Source: Oscillospiraceae bacterium
Lineage (GTDB): Bacteria > Bacillota > Clostridia > Oscillospirales > Oscillospiraceae
Direction of reading: 5' to 3'
Length of the DNA: 8,991 bases
Assembly: GCA_016296235.1 (NCBI GenBank)
Contig: JAEDJR010000076.1
Span: 1-8,991 of the forward strand
Shown here: positions 1 to 5,632 of the stretch, piece after piece
Position numbering within the stretch: the stretch's first letter is position 1
How the letters are laid out: each line of letters begins with the position of its first letter
Program-made: the position numbers and the translations under genes
Notes under the pieces: generated by a model
Told to the model about the DNA's origin: nothing
The model's database searches: none
What the model saw: the letters and a program-made list of their open reading frames with translations, nothing else

Positions 1-1676
1 CGCTCGGGGCCGTCCTTCTCGGCAGGTCCGATGTTGACGTCCAGATAGGTGGCGCCGGCAGCGATCTGCTCAGCGGCACGCTTCAGGATGGGCTCGGGAT
101 CCCGCTCGTCCATAGCCTTGCGGATGGAAGGAGCGATGCAGTGGATACGCTCGCCGATGGTGACGAAGGTGGGGGACTCGGGGTTGTGGCCCTTGTACTT
201 GACGCCCATATCCACAACCTTGATCTCGGGAACCTTGGTAGCCAGCAGCTCGTCGAAGGACAGCTCCTTGACTTCCACGGTGGTGGCAGCCTTGGCGGCG
301 TTCTCGGCAGCGGCGGCCTTGGCGGCAGCCTCGTACTCCTTGTCCTTCATGTACTTGGGCAGCTGAACGGCCTCCAGAGGACCGACAACCACATTCCAGC
401 CGGGCAGCTTCTCCTGAATCTCGCCCTTCATGACGGCGACCTTGCCGGGGATGATCAGGGTGCGGTTCTTGATCTTGTTGGCGATGTCCAGCTCCTCGAA
501 GGTCTTCTTGACGGTGGAGGAGGAGAACTTGCCGGCAGCCCAGGCAGTCAGAACGGACATACCGGAAGCGTCGGTAATCAGCAGGTTCACGGGCACCTTG
601 GAGCGCTCGATTTCGCCGGAAACCAGGAAGTAGGTCAGGGCGAAGTCCACAGTCAGCATGCAGGGATCGTCGGGGGTGGCACCGTTCATGGGGTAGATGC
701 CGGGGGCGACCTTCATGGGCTTCTGAGGATCGGTGTAGATGTTCTGGCGCAGGCCGTACAGAGGCAGAGCCTCGGCGTAGGTCATGTTCTCCATGACGAT
801 GATGGAGCCGTACTTCACGGTGAACAGAGCGGCGTAAGCGGTCTGCAGGTGCAGGTCGCCCTTGGCCAGCTTGGCCACGTTGACGATGGAGGGATAGCCG
901 CAGGTGCGGTCGCCGTCCTTCAGAGCGGAGCGGCGCAGGATCACGGCGTTGGCCAGGGTTTCCTTGACGTCGGCACCGGTGACGTCCACCACCAGGTTCT
1001 TGTTGCCGGCCTTCTCCAGGGCGGCGACGGTGTCATGGATCTCTTCAATGGAAGCGCCCTTGACGCCCAGCACCACGCCGGCGGCGGTGGCGACAGCGTT
1101 CATGGCTTCCCAGTTGGAGGCGTTGGCGCCGTTCAGGATGGGCTTGGAATCCTTGATGGCTTCCACAGCGGCCTTGGCCACGTCCACGTTCTCGCAGTCG
1201 ATGATGACCGCGCGGCCGGAAGCGACGGCAGCCTTGCACAGCTCCACCAGACGGTCAGCCTTGCCGGCATCGTCGTGAACCAGGACGACTTCCACATGCT
1301 CGCGCTCGCCGATACGCTCATAGTCCACCTTGGCGACTTCAGCCAGCTTGGCCTCAGCTGCGCCGGCTTCCATGCAGGTGCACACGGGAACGGCAAACAG
1401 GTTGCGGGAAACCAGGGTCTTCTCATGGCGGAACAGGACGGTTTCGCCGCCCAGCTTGTGGGCTGCGTCACCAGCGCCGATGGCGATGGTCTTCATGGGG
1501 GGCGCAGTGGCCTCGCTCAGCAGGGCCTTGGCCTCGTCAGACATATGGGGGCACTTATCGATGGGCAGAGCACCCTGGGCGACCTTCATGCAGAAAGCCA
1601 TGCAGGTGGGGCTGCCGCATTCCTTACAGTTGGTTTTGGGGGACAGTTTGAAAATGTCCAGACCTTTGACTGCCAT
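1..1676 (-). CDS. acsC: Corrinoid iron-sulfur protein large subunit (AcsC) fused to an AcsE-type methyltransferase domain; 3' end outside window
   Basis: Partial gene with 558 codons in the window and no stop. Residues 1-440 match AcsC/CdhE, the gamma subunit of acetyl-CoA synthase, which carries a methylated corrinoid and a low-potential [4Fe-4S] cluster. The N-terminal cluster motif is CKECGSPTC (C17, C20, C25) plus C42. The corrinoid-binding TIM-barrel part ends with GWNVVVGP at 426-433, close to the usual AcsC C-terminus of about 446 residues. The frame then continues through an Ala/Lys/Glu-rich linker (about 445-470) and a short stretch into FVTIGERIHC (504-513), RDPEPIL, GATYLDVNIGPAEKDG. 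This matches the N-terminus of AcsE, the methyltetrahydrofolate:corrinoid protein methyltransferase (pterin-binding fold, usually about 262 residues). I checked the frame codon by codon and found no interruption. The start at 1676 has GGAGGG 10 bases upstream and lies 19 bp after acsD. The AcsC call is very sure. The AcsE call rests on about 55 residues. Confidence 0.95.
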   Translation of the reverse strand, partial: MAVKGLDIFKLSPKTNCKECGSPTCMAFCMKVAQGALPIDKCPHMSDEAKALLSEATAPPMKTIAIGAGDAAHKLGGETVLFRHEKTLVSRNLFAVPVCTCMEAGAAEAKLAEVAKVDYERIGEREHVEVVLVHDDAGKADRLVELCKAAVASGRAVIIDCENVDVAKAAVEAIKDSKPILNGANASNWEAMNAVATAAGVVLGVKGASIEEIHDTVAALEKAGNKNLVVDVTGADVKETLANAVILRRSALKDGDRTCGYPSIVNVAKLAKGDLHLQTAYAALFTVKYGSIIVMENMTYAEALPLYGLRQNIYTDPQKPMKVAPGIYPMNGATPDDPCMLTVDFALTYFLVSGEIERSKVPVNLLITDASGMSVLTAWAAGKFSSSTVKKTFEELDIANKIKNRTLIIPGKVAVMKGEIQEKLPGWNVVVGPLEAVQLPKYMKDKEYEAAAKAAAAENAAKAATTVEVKELSFDELLATKVPEIKVVDMGVKYKGHNPESPTFVTIGERIHCIAPSIRKAMDERDPEPILKRAAEQIAAGATYLDVNIGPAEKDGPE

Positions 1677-1695
1677 AGTATGTATTCCCTCCTTC

Positions 1696-2640
1696 TTAAA
1701 TCAGCGCGTCGATCATCTTGGAGATGGCTTCGATGGCAGCGGGATGCCGCATGATGACAGCATCGGAACCGCCGGCCAGGCAGGCGGCGGCAGTGGTGAT
1801 TTCCATCTCGACGCCGCGCTCTTCCTGGTTGCCCCATTCGGGCATGTCAGCCTCGGCCATGACGGCTTCCTTCACGCCCCAGGTGTCGGGGGAGACGGGA
1901 GTCATGATGGGCATCTGCAGCTGGACGTCGCCCTGCTGCAGGGCAGCGGCCTTGATGCGGTCCAGGGTGGAGGCCACATACTCGTAGCCATAGCCGGCAG
2001 CAGCGGAGCCGGCGTTCATGATGATGGACTGAGCGCTGACACCCAGCTGGGTCATGACGGTGTTCAGCTGCTTGGCCAGGTTGATGTCCACGGCGGACTC
2101 AGCGCCGACCTTCTGGTTGTAGGCCAGACCGGCGGAAGCGCCGACGGTCTTGTAGTTCTCTTCGCGGGCGGACAGAACCAGGATGTTCTTTCCGGCCAGA
2201 GCCTCGGCCACCTTGCTGAACAGCTCGGCGTCCTTGTCCACGTTCTTGCAGCCCATGATGACCAGCGGCATGTCGGTCACGGCAGCCACGGACTTGGCCA
2301 GCTCCACGCACTCCTCCACGGACTTGTTCTCGCCGTTGGGATCCGCGCCTTCCATGTGCAGGCACAGGAAGGAAGCGCCGGGCATGGTCTCGGCACGCTT
2401 GGCCATATCGGCCACGGTGGCGCAGCCCTCATAGAAGGCCTTCATGCCGGGCATGGTGCACAGCGCCATACCGGCGTCGGTGAGCTCCACGCCGATCTTG
2501 GGCTTGTTCTCGATGGGTGCATCGAAGGTGTAGAACGGCAGAACATTCTGACCGCCAAGAACGATGGCCTTGTCACCGGTACCGAGGGTGACGGCGTTGA
2601 TCTTGGAGTTGAACGCCTGCTTCTTGGGTACGAAAGACAT
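1696..2640 (-). CDS. acsD: Acetyl-CoA synthase corrinoid iron-sulfur protein, small subunit (delta)
   Basis: This 314-residue protein is close to the usual 310-325 of AcsD/CdhD. AcsD has a TIM-barrel fold and pairs with AcsC, helping to hold the corrinoid at the subunit interface; it carries no cluster of its own. The heterodimer shuttles a methyl group from methyl-tetrahydrofolate to the acetyl-CoA synthase A-cluster. Recognisable family blocks are GGQNVLPFYTFD (29-40), MEGADPNGENKSVEEC (96-111), VIMGCKNVDKD (127-137), ENYKT (161-165), DINLAKQLN (185-193), WGVKEA (254-259) and IMRHPAAIE (296-304). The start at 2640 is preceded by AAGGGGG with 9 bases of spacing. The gene lies 26 bp after cooC and 19 bp before acsC, so the three are almost certainly one transcript. 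No truncation or frameshift is seen. Confidence 0.97.
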   Translation of the reverse strand: MSFVPKKQAFNSKINAVTLGTGDKAIVLGGQNVLPFYTFDAPIENKPKIGVELTDAGMALCTMPGMKAFYEGCATVADMAKRAETMPGASFLCLHMEGADPNGENKSVEECVELAKSVAAVTDMPLVIMGCKNVDKDAELFSKVAEALAGKNILVLSAREENYKTVGASAGLAYNQKVGAESAVDINLAKQLNTVMTQLGVSAQSIIMNAGSAAAGYGYEYVASTLDRIKAAALQQGDVQLQMPIMTPVSPDTWGVKEAVMAEADMPEWGNQEERGVEMEITTAAACLAGGSDAVIMRHPAAIEAISKMIDALI

Positions 2641-2666
2641 GTTTGTAATCCCCCTTACAAAATTTC

Positions 2667-3434
2667 TTACAGATTGAGCTTTCGCATGAGTCCATGCAGG
2701 GCCACCTTCACAGGCGTGCTGTCCGGAACCTGAGAGCTGGGCTTGCCGTCGCAGTCGTACTGGTAGACAAGCTCATCCTGAGGCAGGACGCCCAGCAAGG
2801 GCAGATCATGCTTTTGAATTTCTTCCAAAACGCCGGGATTGAGTACCCCGCCCGGCGCACGGTTGACAATCAGATAGAGGTTGGCGGGCTTCAGCTCCAG
2901 CTCCCGGATCATCTCCGCGATGCGGGCCACAGCCTGAATCCCTCTGCGGGAGCAATCGGAAATCAGCAGCATGGTGTCCACATGGGGCAGCGTGCCGCGG
3001 CTGATGTGCTCCAGACCGGCCTCGTTGTCGATGACAAGATACCGGTAGTTCTTGGCGTATTTGTCCACCTGGGTCTTGAGCACGCCGTTGACAAAGCAAT
3101 AGCAGCCCTTGCCCTGGGTGCGGCCCATAACCAGCATGTCGAAATCGTCCTCCTCGATCAGCGCCTGGGAGAACTTCATATCCGCATAGTCGGCCTTGGT
3201 CATATTCTTGGGGACAGTCCCCTTCAGCTCGGCCTGGGCCATTTCCTCCCGGATGGCGCCCAGGGTGGTTTCCACTTCCACACCCAGGACCTCGTTGAGG
3301 TTGGAGTTGGCGTCGGCGTCCACAACCAGAATGGGGCCGTCCTTCTTTTTGCATAGGTAATCAACGATCATGCCGCAGGTGGTGGTCTTTCCCACGCCGC
3401 CCTTGCCGGCAACCGCAATCGTATGGGTAGGCAT
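2667..3434 (-). CDS. cooC: CODH/ACS nickel-insertion ATPase, CooC/AcsF type
   Basis: This 255-residue cytoplasmic P-loop ATPase belongs to the SIMIBI/MinD-like class. Its family loads nickel into the CODH C-cluster (CooC) or the ACS A-cluster (AcsF). The N-terminus has a deviant Walker A motif, GKGGVGKTTT (10-19), with signature Lys11 and Lys16. The Walker A' region is LVVDADANSNLNEVLG (37-51). GKGCYCFVN (108-116) holds the CXC pair C111/C113, which binds nickel across the CooC dimer. VIDNEAGLEHISRG is the Walker B/switch block. An upstream in-frame start at 3515 would add 27 residues that run through the candidate promoter. I chose ATG at 3434 because AGGAG lies 9 bases upstream and the protein then begins two residues before the beta strand leading into the P-loop. 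The sequence alone does not separate CooC from AcsF, but position next to acsD/acsC fits either. Confidence 0.95.
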   Translation of the reverse strand: MPTHTIAVAGKGGVGKTTTCGMIVDYLCKKKDGPILVVDADANSNLNEVLGVEVETTLGAIREEMAQAELKGTVPKNMTKADYADMKFSQALIEEDDFDMLVMGRTQGKGCYCFVNGVLKTQVDKYAKNYRYLVIDNEAGLEHISRGTLPHVDTMLLISDCSRRGIQAVARIAEMIRELELKPANLYLIVNRAPGGVLNPGVLEEIQKHDLPLLGVLPQDELVYQYDCDGKPSSQVPDSTPVKVALHGLMRKLNL

Positions 3435-3500
3435 TGACTTGGACTCCTTTTCTAATCGCGTCACGAAAAACGGGCGCACTTCTCCCGTCCTTTCGATACG

Positions 3501-3534
3501 AAAATATCGTAACATATTTCCCTATCAAATACAA
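3501..3534 (-). promoter_or_regulatory. Candidate internal promoter before cooC, with an inverted repeat over the -10
   Basis: In the 167-bp gap between the 75-residue gene and cooC, the minus strand reads TTGTAT (3529-3534), a 17-base spacer, then TACGAT (3506-3511). An overlapping alternative is TTGATA (3523-3528), 16 bases, then TATTTT (3501-3506). The area is clearly AT-rich against the GC-rich genes around it. A perfect inverted repeat TACGA-AAATA-TCGTA (3497-3511, plus strand) covers the -10 and could be a small operator. Both promoter versions are imperfect matches to the housekeeping consensus, so this is a candidate only. Confidence 0.45.
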
Positions 3535-3590
3535 GGCCGGAACACTGACAAAAAACGAAAAATTCCACCTGAAAAATTCAGCAATATGGC

Positions 3591-3609
3591 AGATTTGATT
3601 TTCAAATCT
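3591..3609. repeat. Perfect 8-bp inverted repeat at the end of the 75-residue gene
   Basis: AGATTTGA (3591-3598), a TTT loop, and TCAAATCT (3602-3609) form a perfect stem with a 3-base loop. It contains the TGA stop (3604-3602) of the 75-residue gene. In the minus-strand transcript no T-run follows directly, and the stem is AT-rich, so a classical terminator is unlikely. It could be an mRNA processing or stabilising hairpin separating the small nickel genes from cooC-acsD-acsC, or a chance palindrome. Confidence 0.4.
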
Positions 3610-3829
3610 CTGTAAACAGGAATTTCTGCGTGATTCCGGAGGTATTGGCAAAAACCGTCACCCGGTCAGGGGCGGGATAGTCGGCGGTCAGCTCCACCTC
3701 CCGGCCCTTCAGCAGACTGCGGACGTAGGCCACGGGATCGTCCGTCTCCACTTCCTCGAAAAACACGTCGCGCATCTGATTGTTGGCGCACTGGTTTTCG
3801 ATCTCCCGGACCATTTCATACTGCTTCAT
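3602..3829 (-). CDS. Uncharacterised 75-residue protein of the nickel gene cluster
   Basis: I do not recognise a family. The protein is soluble, with no signal peptide or membrane segment. It has an acidic helical N-terminal half (about residues 1-42, with FFEEVETDDP at 23-32) and a more beta-like C-terminal half. A single Cys lies at position 14 and there is no obvious metal motif. It is probably real: its ATG directly follows the TAA of the cooT-like gene (stop 3830-3832, start 3829), with GGAAG 8 bases upstream inside the cooT coding end. This is a typical translational-coupling layout. It sits third after a His-rich protein and CooT and ahead of cooC, so a link to CODH/ACS assembly or nickel handling is inferred from position alone. 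Confidence 0.75.
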   Translation of the reverse strand: MKQYEMVREIENQCANNQMRDVFFEEVETDDPVAYVRSLLKGREVELTADYPAPDRVTVFANTSGITQKFLFTEI

Positions 3830-4018
3830 TTACGCTTCCTGCACGATGGCCGTGCCGCCCACCAGATCCACCATAATCAGCTTGCCCACGACCACCACCT
3901 GGCGGTCCATGAGATCCGTCAGCAAAATCTGGCCGTCCTGGAGGTCAATCCGCTGGACATTGGACATGACAATATTCTGCGGCGCTTTTTCACCGCGATA
4001 AACCGTAGAAAGGCACAT
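3830..4018 (-). CDS. cooT: CooT-family nickel-binding protein
   Basis: This 62-residue protein matches CooT in length and start. The family protein in Rhodospirillum rubrum is a small nickel-binding dimer involved in CODH maturation, where Cys2 is the nickel ligand. Here the N-terminus is MCLSTVYRG, with Cys2 present and the MC-hydrophobic-S/A start typical of the family. The rest is an all-beta pattern (IVMSNVQRIDLQDGQILL, QVVVVGKLIMVDLVGGTAIV). The start has GGAG 8 bases upstream, overlapping the TAA of the His-rich gene 12 bp away. Its place between a His/Cys-rich protein and cooC supports a nickel delivery role for CODH/ACS. The family call is firm; the exact function in Clostridia-type bacteria is inferred. 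Confidence 0.85.
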   Translation of the reverse strand: MCLSTVYRGEKAPQNIVMSNVQRIDLQDGQILLTDLMDRQVVVVGKLIMVDLVGGTAIVQEA

Positions 4019-4030
4019 AACAACCGCTCC

Positions 4031-4354
4031 TTACTGCATGGCGGCCAGAATGGTGCTCAGCCGCAGGTTGCCCTTTTCAAAATCGGAAACCGCCAGCATC
4101 ACCTGCTCGTAGGCGGTCTTGTCGCCCATGTCGGCGAGCTTCTTTGCCAGCTCGGCCAGCTCGTTGGCGTGGGCAGCGTTGTGGTTCACCATATACTTCA
4201 TCAGGGCCATCAGCTCCTCCCGGGGGCTGTGCTCGCAGCCGCCGCAGGAGGCGCAGGCGGTCTGATCGCAGTCATGATGGTGGTGCTCGTGCGCATGGTC
4301 GTGGTCATGGCTGTGGGTGTGCCCATGAACGTCTTCGTGATCCAAATGCATCAT
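4031..4354 (-). CDS. His/Cys-rich small metal-binding protein, likely nickel chaperone or store
   Basis: This 107-residue protein has two parts. Residues 3-42 hold 14 His, mostly alternating with Asp or Glu and ending in HHHH (24-27), followed by four Cys at 29, 34, 37 and 40 (C-x4-C-x2-C-x2-C). Residues 44-107 are predicted helical, with a conserved-looking core ALMKYMVNHNAAHANELAEL. There is no signal peptide or membrane segment, so it is cytoplasmic. His-rich tracts of this kind bind Ni, Co or Zn in chaperones such as CooJ, HypB and SlyD, but here the tract is N-terminal and no other domain of those families is seen. The metal is inferred to be nickel from the following cooT and cooC. AAGGAAG lies 9 bases before tandem ATGs at 4354 and 4351; either could be used. 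It is the first gene after the promoter at 4405-4433. Confidence 0.85.
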   Translation of the reverse strand: MMHLDHEDVHGHTHSHDHDHAHEHHHHDCDQTACASCGGCEHSPREELMALMKYMVNHNAAHANELAELAKKLADMGDKTAYEQVMLAVSDFEKGNLRLSTILAAMQ

Positions 4355-4376
4355 AAGAACATACTTCCTTTCGCGA

Positions 4377-4392
4377 ATGCCCCGGTGGGCAT
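4377..4392 (-). promoter_or_regulatory. Leader hairpin in the 5' UTR of the nickel operon
   Basis: ATGCCC-CGGT-GGGCAT is a perfect 6-bp inverted repeat with a 4-base loop. It lies between the expected transcription start (around 4398) and the ribosome binding site (4364-4369) of the His-rich gene. It could be an operator for a metal-responsive repressor or a small RNA hairpin affecting translation. It is too short to be a known riboswitch, and I recognise no specific regulator site. Confidence 0.4.
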
Positions 4393-4404
4393 AGTTTTGA
4401 GAAT

Positions 4405-4433
4405 ATTATACTCCAAAGGAGCCGCTTTGTCAT
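4405..4433 (-). promoter_or_regulatory. Near-consensus sigma-A promoter of the nickel operon
   Basis: On the minus strand, ATGACA (4428-4433) is followed by exactly 17 bases and then TATAAT (4405-4410), a perfect -10. Transcription would start near 4398, about 44 bases before the His-rich gene. It can drive the His-rich, cooT and 75-residue genes and perhaps read on into cooC-acsD-acsC, since no convincing terminator separates them. Confidence 0.8.
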
Positions 4434-4536
4434 CCTGTTTTTCGCAGAAAAGCAATCCAGCCGAAAAAACGGCAAATTACGCCGATTCCGCAGATTTTTC
4501 CCATTTTCAGGCGGAAAAATTACCATTGTTTTTGTC

Positions 4537-4565
4537 GGATATTCAAAAAACAGCGGGGCAATCTA
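4537..4565 (+). promoter_or_regulatory. Candidate forespore (sigma-G-like) promoter of the spore protein gene
   Basis: GGATA (4537-4541), 17 bases, then CAATCTA (4559-4565) resembles the Bacillus sigma-G pattern GnATR, about 17-18 bases, CATnnTA, with one mismatch in the -10. It lies about 45 bases before the SASP start. Expression of such genes in the forespore is established for the family, which supports the assignment. No better sigma-A promoter is seen on this strand just upstream. Confidence 0.55.
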
Positions 4566-4608
4566 TTGGTGCGGTACCCAACAAATCTTTTATAGGAGAT
4601 GGAACAAC

Positions 4609-4803
4609 ATGACCAGCAAGAACAACAGCATCAACATTCCCGAAGCTCGCGAAGCCATGGATCAGTTCAAGATGGAAGCAGCGCAGGAAGTGGGCGTCAA
4701 CCTGAAGAAGGGCTACAACGGCGACCTGACCTCCCGCGAAGCCGGCTCCGTCGGCGGCCAGATGGTCAAGAAAATGATCGAAGCCTACGAGAGAAGCCTG
4801 TAA
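4609..4803 (+). CDS. Alpha/beta-type small acid-soluble spore protein
   Basis: This 64-residue DNA-binding protein saturates spore DNA and protects it from UV and damage until it is degraded at germination. Family blocks are NIPEAREAMDQFKMEAAQEVGVNL (9-32, the germination-protease region and first helix) and LTSREAGSVGGQMVKKMIEAYE (40-61, with the near-invariant GSVGG at 47-51). The protease site usually reads E-hydrophobic-A-S/N-E; here it is E-A-A-Q-E (23-27). AGGAG at 4594-4598 lies 10 bases before ATG 4609. An in-frame-shifted ATG at 4599 overlaps the ribosome site and opens an unrelated frame, so it is not the start. The gene is transcribed alone and ends at a strong terminator. It marks the host as an endospore former. 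Confidence 0.95.
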   Translation: MTSKNNSINIPEAREAMDQFKMEAAQEVGVNLKKGYNGDLTSREAGSVGGQMVKKMIEAYERSL

Positions 4804-4825
4804 TTCGCGCTTTTCTTTGCAGCTG

Positions 4826-4856
4826 CGCCCGGCCCGTTTGTGGCCGGGCGTTTTTT
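4826..4856 (+). terminator. Intrinsic terminator after the spore protein gene
   Basis: A 9-bp perfect GC-rich stem, CGCCCGGCC (4826-4834) with GGCCGGGCG (4842-4850), has a 7-base loop and is followed by six T (4851-4856). It starts 22 bases after the SASP stop. On the minus strand the hairpin lies just past the mocA stop (4863) but is not followed by a T-run, so it is directional for the plus strand; it may still protect the mocA 3' end. Confidence 0.93.
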
Positions 4857-4862
4857 ATACGG

Positions 4863-5444
4863 TCAGCATTCCCGGCTCCGCTCCAAATCATGCAGAGCCT
4901 GGGCCGTATCGCAGTCGGCCAGCTCCCGGGCCGGCAGCTCCACCAGCCGCAGCTGCTCCCCGTGGGTGCGGATCACTGCCGAGCCGCCCACGTCTCCCTG
5001 CAATGTCAGCAGCTCCGGAAACAGCGTCCGGGGAAATATACAGGGATTTCCCCGTCTGCCGCCGCAGGACGCCGCCACGATGGCCTCCGGCGTTTCCCGG
5101 AAGGCTTCCGTCAGCCGGGCCACAGACGCCGCTGTCAGCAGGGGCTGATCCGCTGTCATGAACAGCACGCCGCAGCAATCCGTCAGCTGTTCCAATCCCA
5201 GGCGGATCGTTCGGCTGATTCCCGCCTCCGGCTGCCGGTTCCAGACCGTTCGGAAGCCGAAACCACGGGCCAGTTCCTCCACCGGCTCATAGCCCGTCAC
5301 CACGCACACACCGGAAAACTCCGCCGCCGGCACCGCTTCCAGCGCCCACCGGCACAGAGGCTTTCCCCGAAAATCCTGCAGCAGTTTGTTGGCTCCGAAG
5401 CGGCTTCCGCTGCCTGCCGCCATGACCACACAGCCCAGTTTCAT
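4863..5444 (-). CDS. mocA: Molybdenum cofactor cytidylyltransferase (MocA family)
   Basis: This 193-residue nucleotidyltransferase (NTP_transf_3 fold) belongs to the group that transfers CMP from CTP to Mo-molybdopterin, giving the cytosine dinucleotide form used by xanthine dehydrogenase-type enzymes. The nucleotide-binding loop is AAGSGSRFGANK (9-20). Other motifs are NRQPEAGISRTIRLGL (69-84), the metal-binding TADQPLL (97-103), RRGNPCIFP (130-138), LQGDVGGSAVI (148-158) and DCDT (177-180). The ATG at 5444 has GGAGG 7 bases upstream; a TTG at 5459 would overlap that site and add five unconserved residues. It is divergent from the xdh operon, its likely client. CMP rather than GMP specificity is inferred from context and resemblance to MocA. 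Members of this fold can also act on other nucleotides, but the neighbours argue for molybdopterin. Confidence 0.88.
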   Translation of the reverse strand: MKLGCVVMAAGSGSRFGANKLLQDFRGKPLCRWALEAVPAAEFSGVCVVTGYEPVEELARGFGFRTVWNRQPEAGISRTIRLGLEQLTDCCGVLFMTADQPLLTAASVARLTEAFRETPEAIVAASCGGRRGNPCIFPRTLFPELLTLQGDVGGSAVIRTHGEQLRLVELPARELADCDTAQALHDLERSREC

Positions 5445-5485
5445 CCTTGTTCCTCCCAATCACGCACCGCGTTTGTTGAGATTCC

Positions 5486-5515
5486 AGTATAGCGCACCGT
5501 CCCATATCCCGTCAA
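5486..5515 (-). promoter_or_regulatory. Sigma-A promoter of mocA
   Basis: The minus strand reads TTGACG (5510-5515), 18 bases, TATACT (5486-5491). Each hexamer matches the consensus at five of six positions. Transcription would start near 5479, leaving a leader of about 35 bases before the ATG at 5444. Confidence 0.7.
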
Positions 5516-5546
5516 CCGGCTTCCGCTTTGTCTGAATTCGATATTC

Positions 5547-5556
5547 TTTCATGAAA
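5547..5556. promoter_or_regulatory. 10-bp palindrome between the divergent mocA and xdhA promoters
   Basis: TTTCATGAAA is a perfect palindrome. It lies about 15 bases upstream of the expected xdhA -35 region and about 30 bases upstream of the mocA -35. Its place between two divergent promoters suits a binding site for a dimeric regulator of both units. No regulator gene is in the window, and a 10-bp AT-rich palindrome can arise by chance. Confidence 0.3.
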
Positions 5557-5590
5557 ATAACGTTCTGTTCTTTTCTGTCCAAAAAAATTG

Positions 5591-5599
5591 TGGTATGAT
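5591..5599 (+). promoter_or_regulatory. Extended -10 promoter of xdhA
   Basis: TGG directly followed by TATGAT (5594-5599) forms an extended -10 element. The -35 area (5571-5577, TTTTCTG) is weak, which is common for extended -10 promoters. Transcription would start near 5606. The ribosome site AAGGAGGG (5617-5624) lies 8 bases before the xdhA ATG. Confidence 0.6.
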
Positions 5600-5632
5600 A
5601 AGGTAAATTATTAGGTAAGGAGGGATAGTTCC

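Noticed and set aside
141..1754. 537-codon open frame on the plus strand opposite acsC and acsD
   Set aside because: Low-complexity Gly/His/Leu/Val-rich translation typical of the antisense of GC-rich genes, with no family resemblance; the opposite strand encodes clear AcsC.
1330..2733. 467-codon open frame on the plus strand opposite acsD
   Set aside because: Same antisense composition artefact; AcsD on the minus strand explains the region fully and has a good ribosome site.
3435..3515. N-terminal extension of CooC by 27 residues from a start at 3515
   Set aside because: The extension crosses promoter-like AT-rich sequence; the ATG at 3434 has AGGAG at proper spacing and gives the normal P-loop N-terminus.
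4267..4350. Short repeated CAT/GAC-like units that might be a tandem DNA repeat
   Set aside because: The repetition follows from the alternating His-Asp/Glu codons of the metal-binding tract and is not a regular DNA repeat or CRISPR array.
4144..4356. Arg-rich 70-codon plus-strand frame opposite the His-rich gene
   Set aside because: It is the complement of His/Asp codon repeats; the minus-strand His-rich protein has the ribosome site and operon context.
4305..4526. 73-codon minus-strand frame overlapping the His-rich gene and the intergenic region
   Set aside because: It runs through the promoter and leader of the His-rich operon, out of frame with it, and shows no family features.
5445..5459. 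TTG start at 5459 for mocA
   Set aside because: It would place the Shine-Dalgarno sequence inside the coding region; ATG 5444 has GGAGG at 7 bases.
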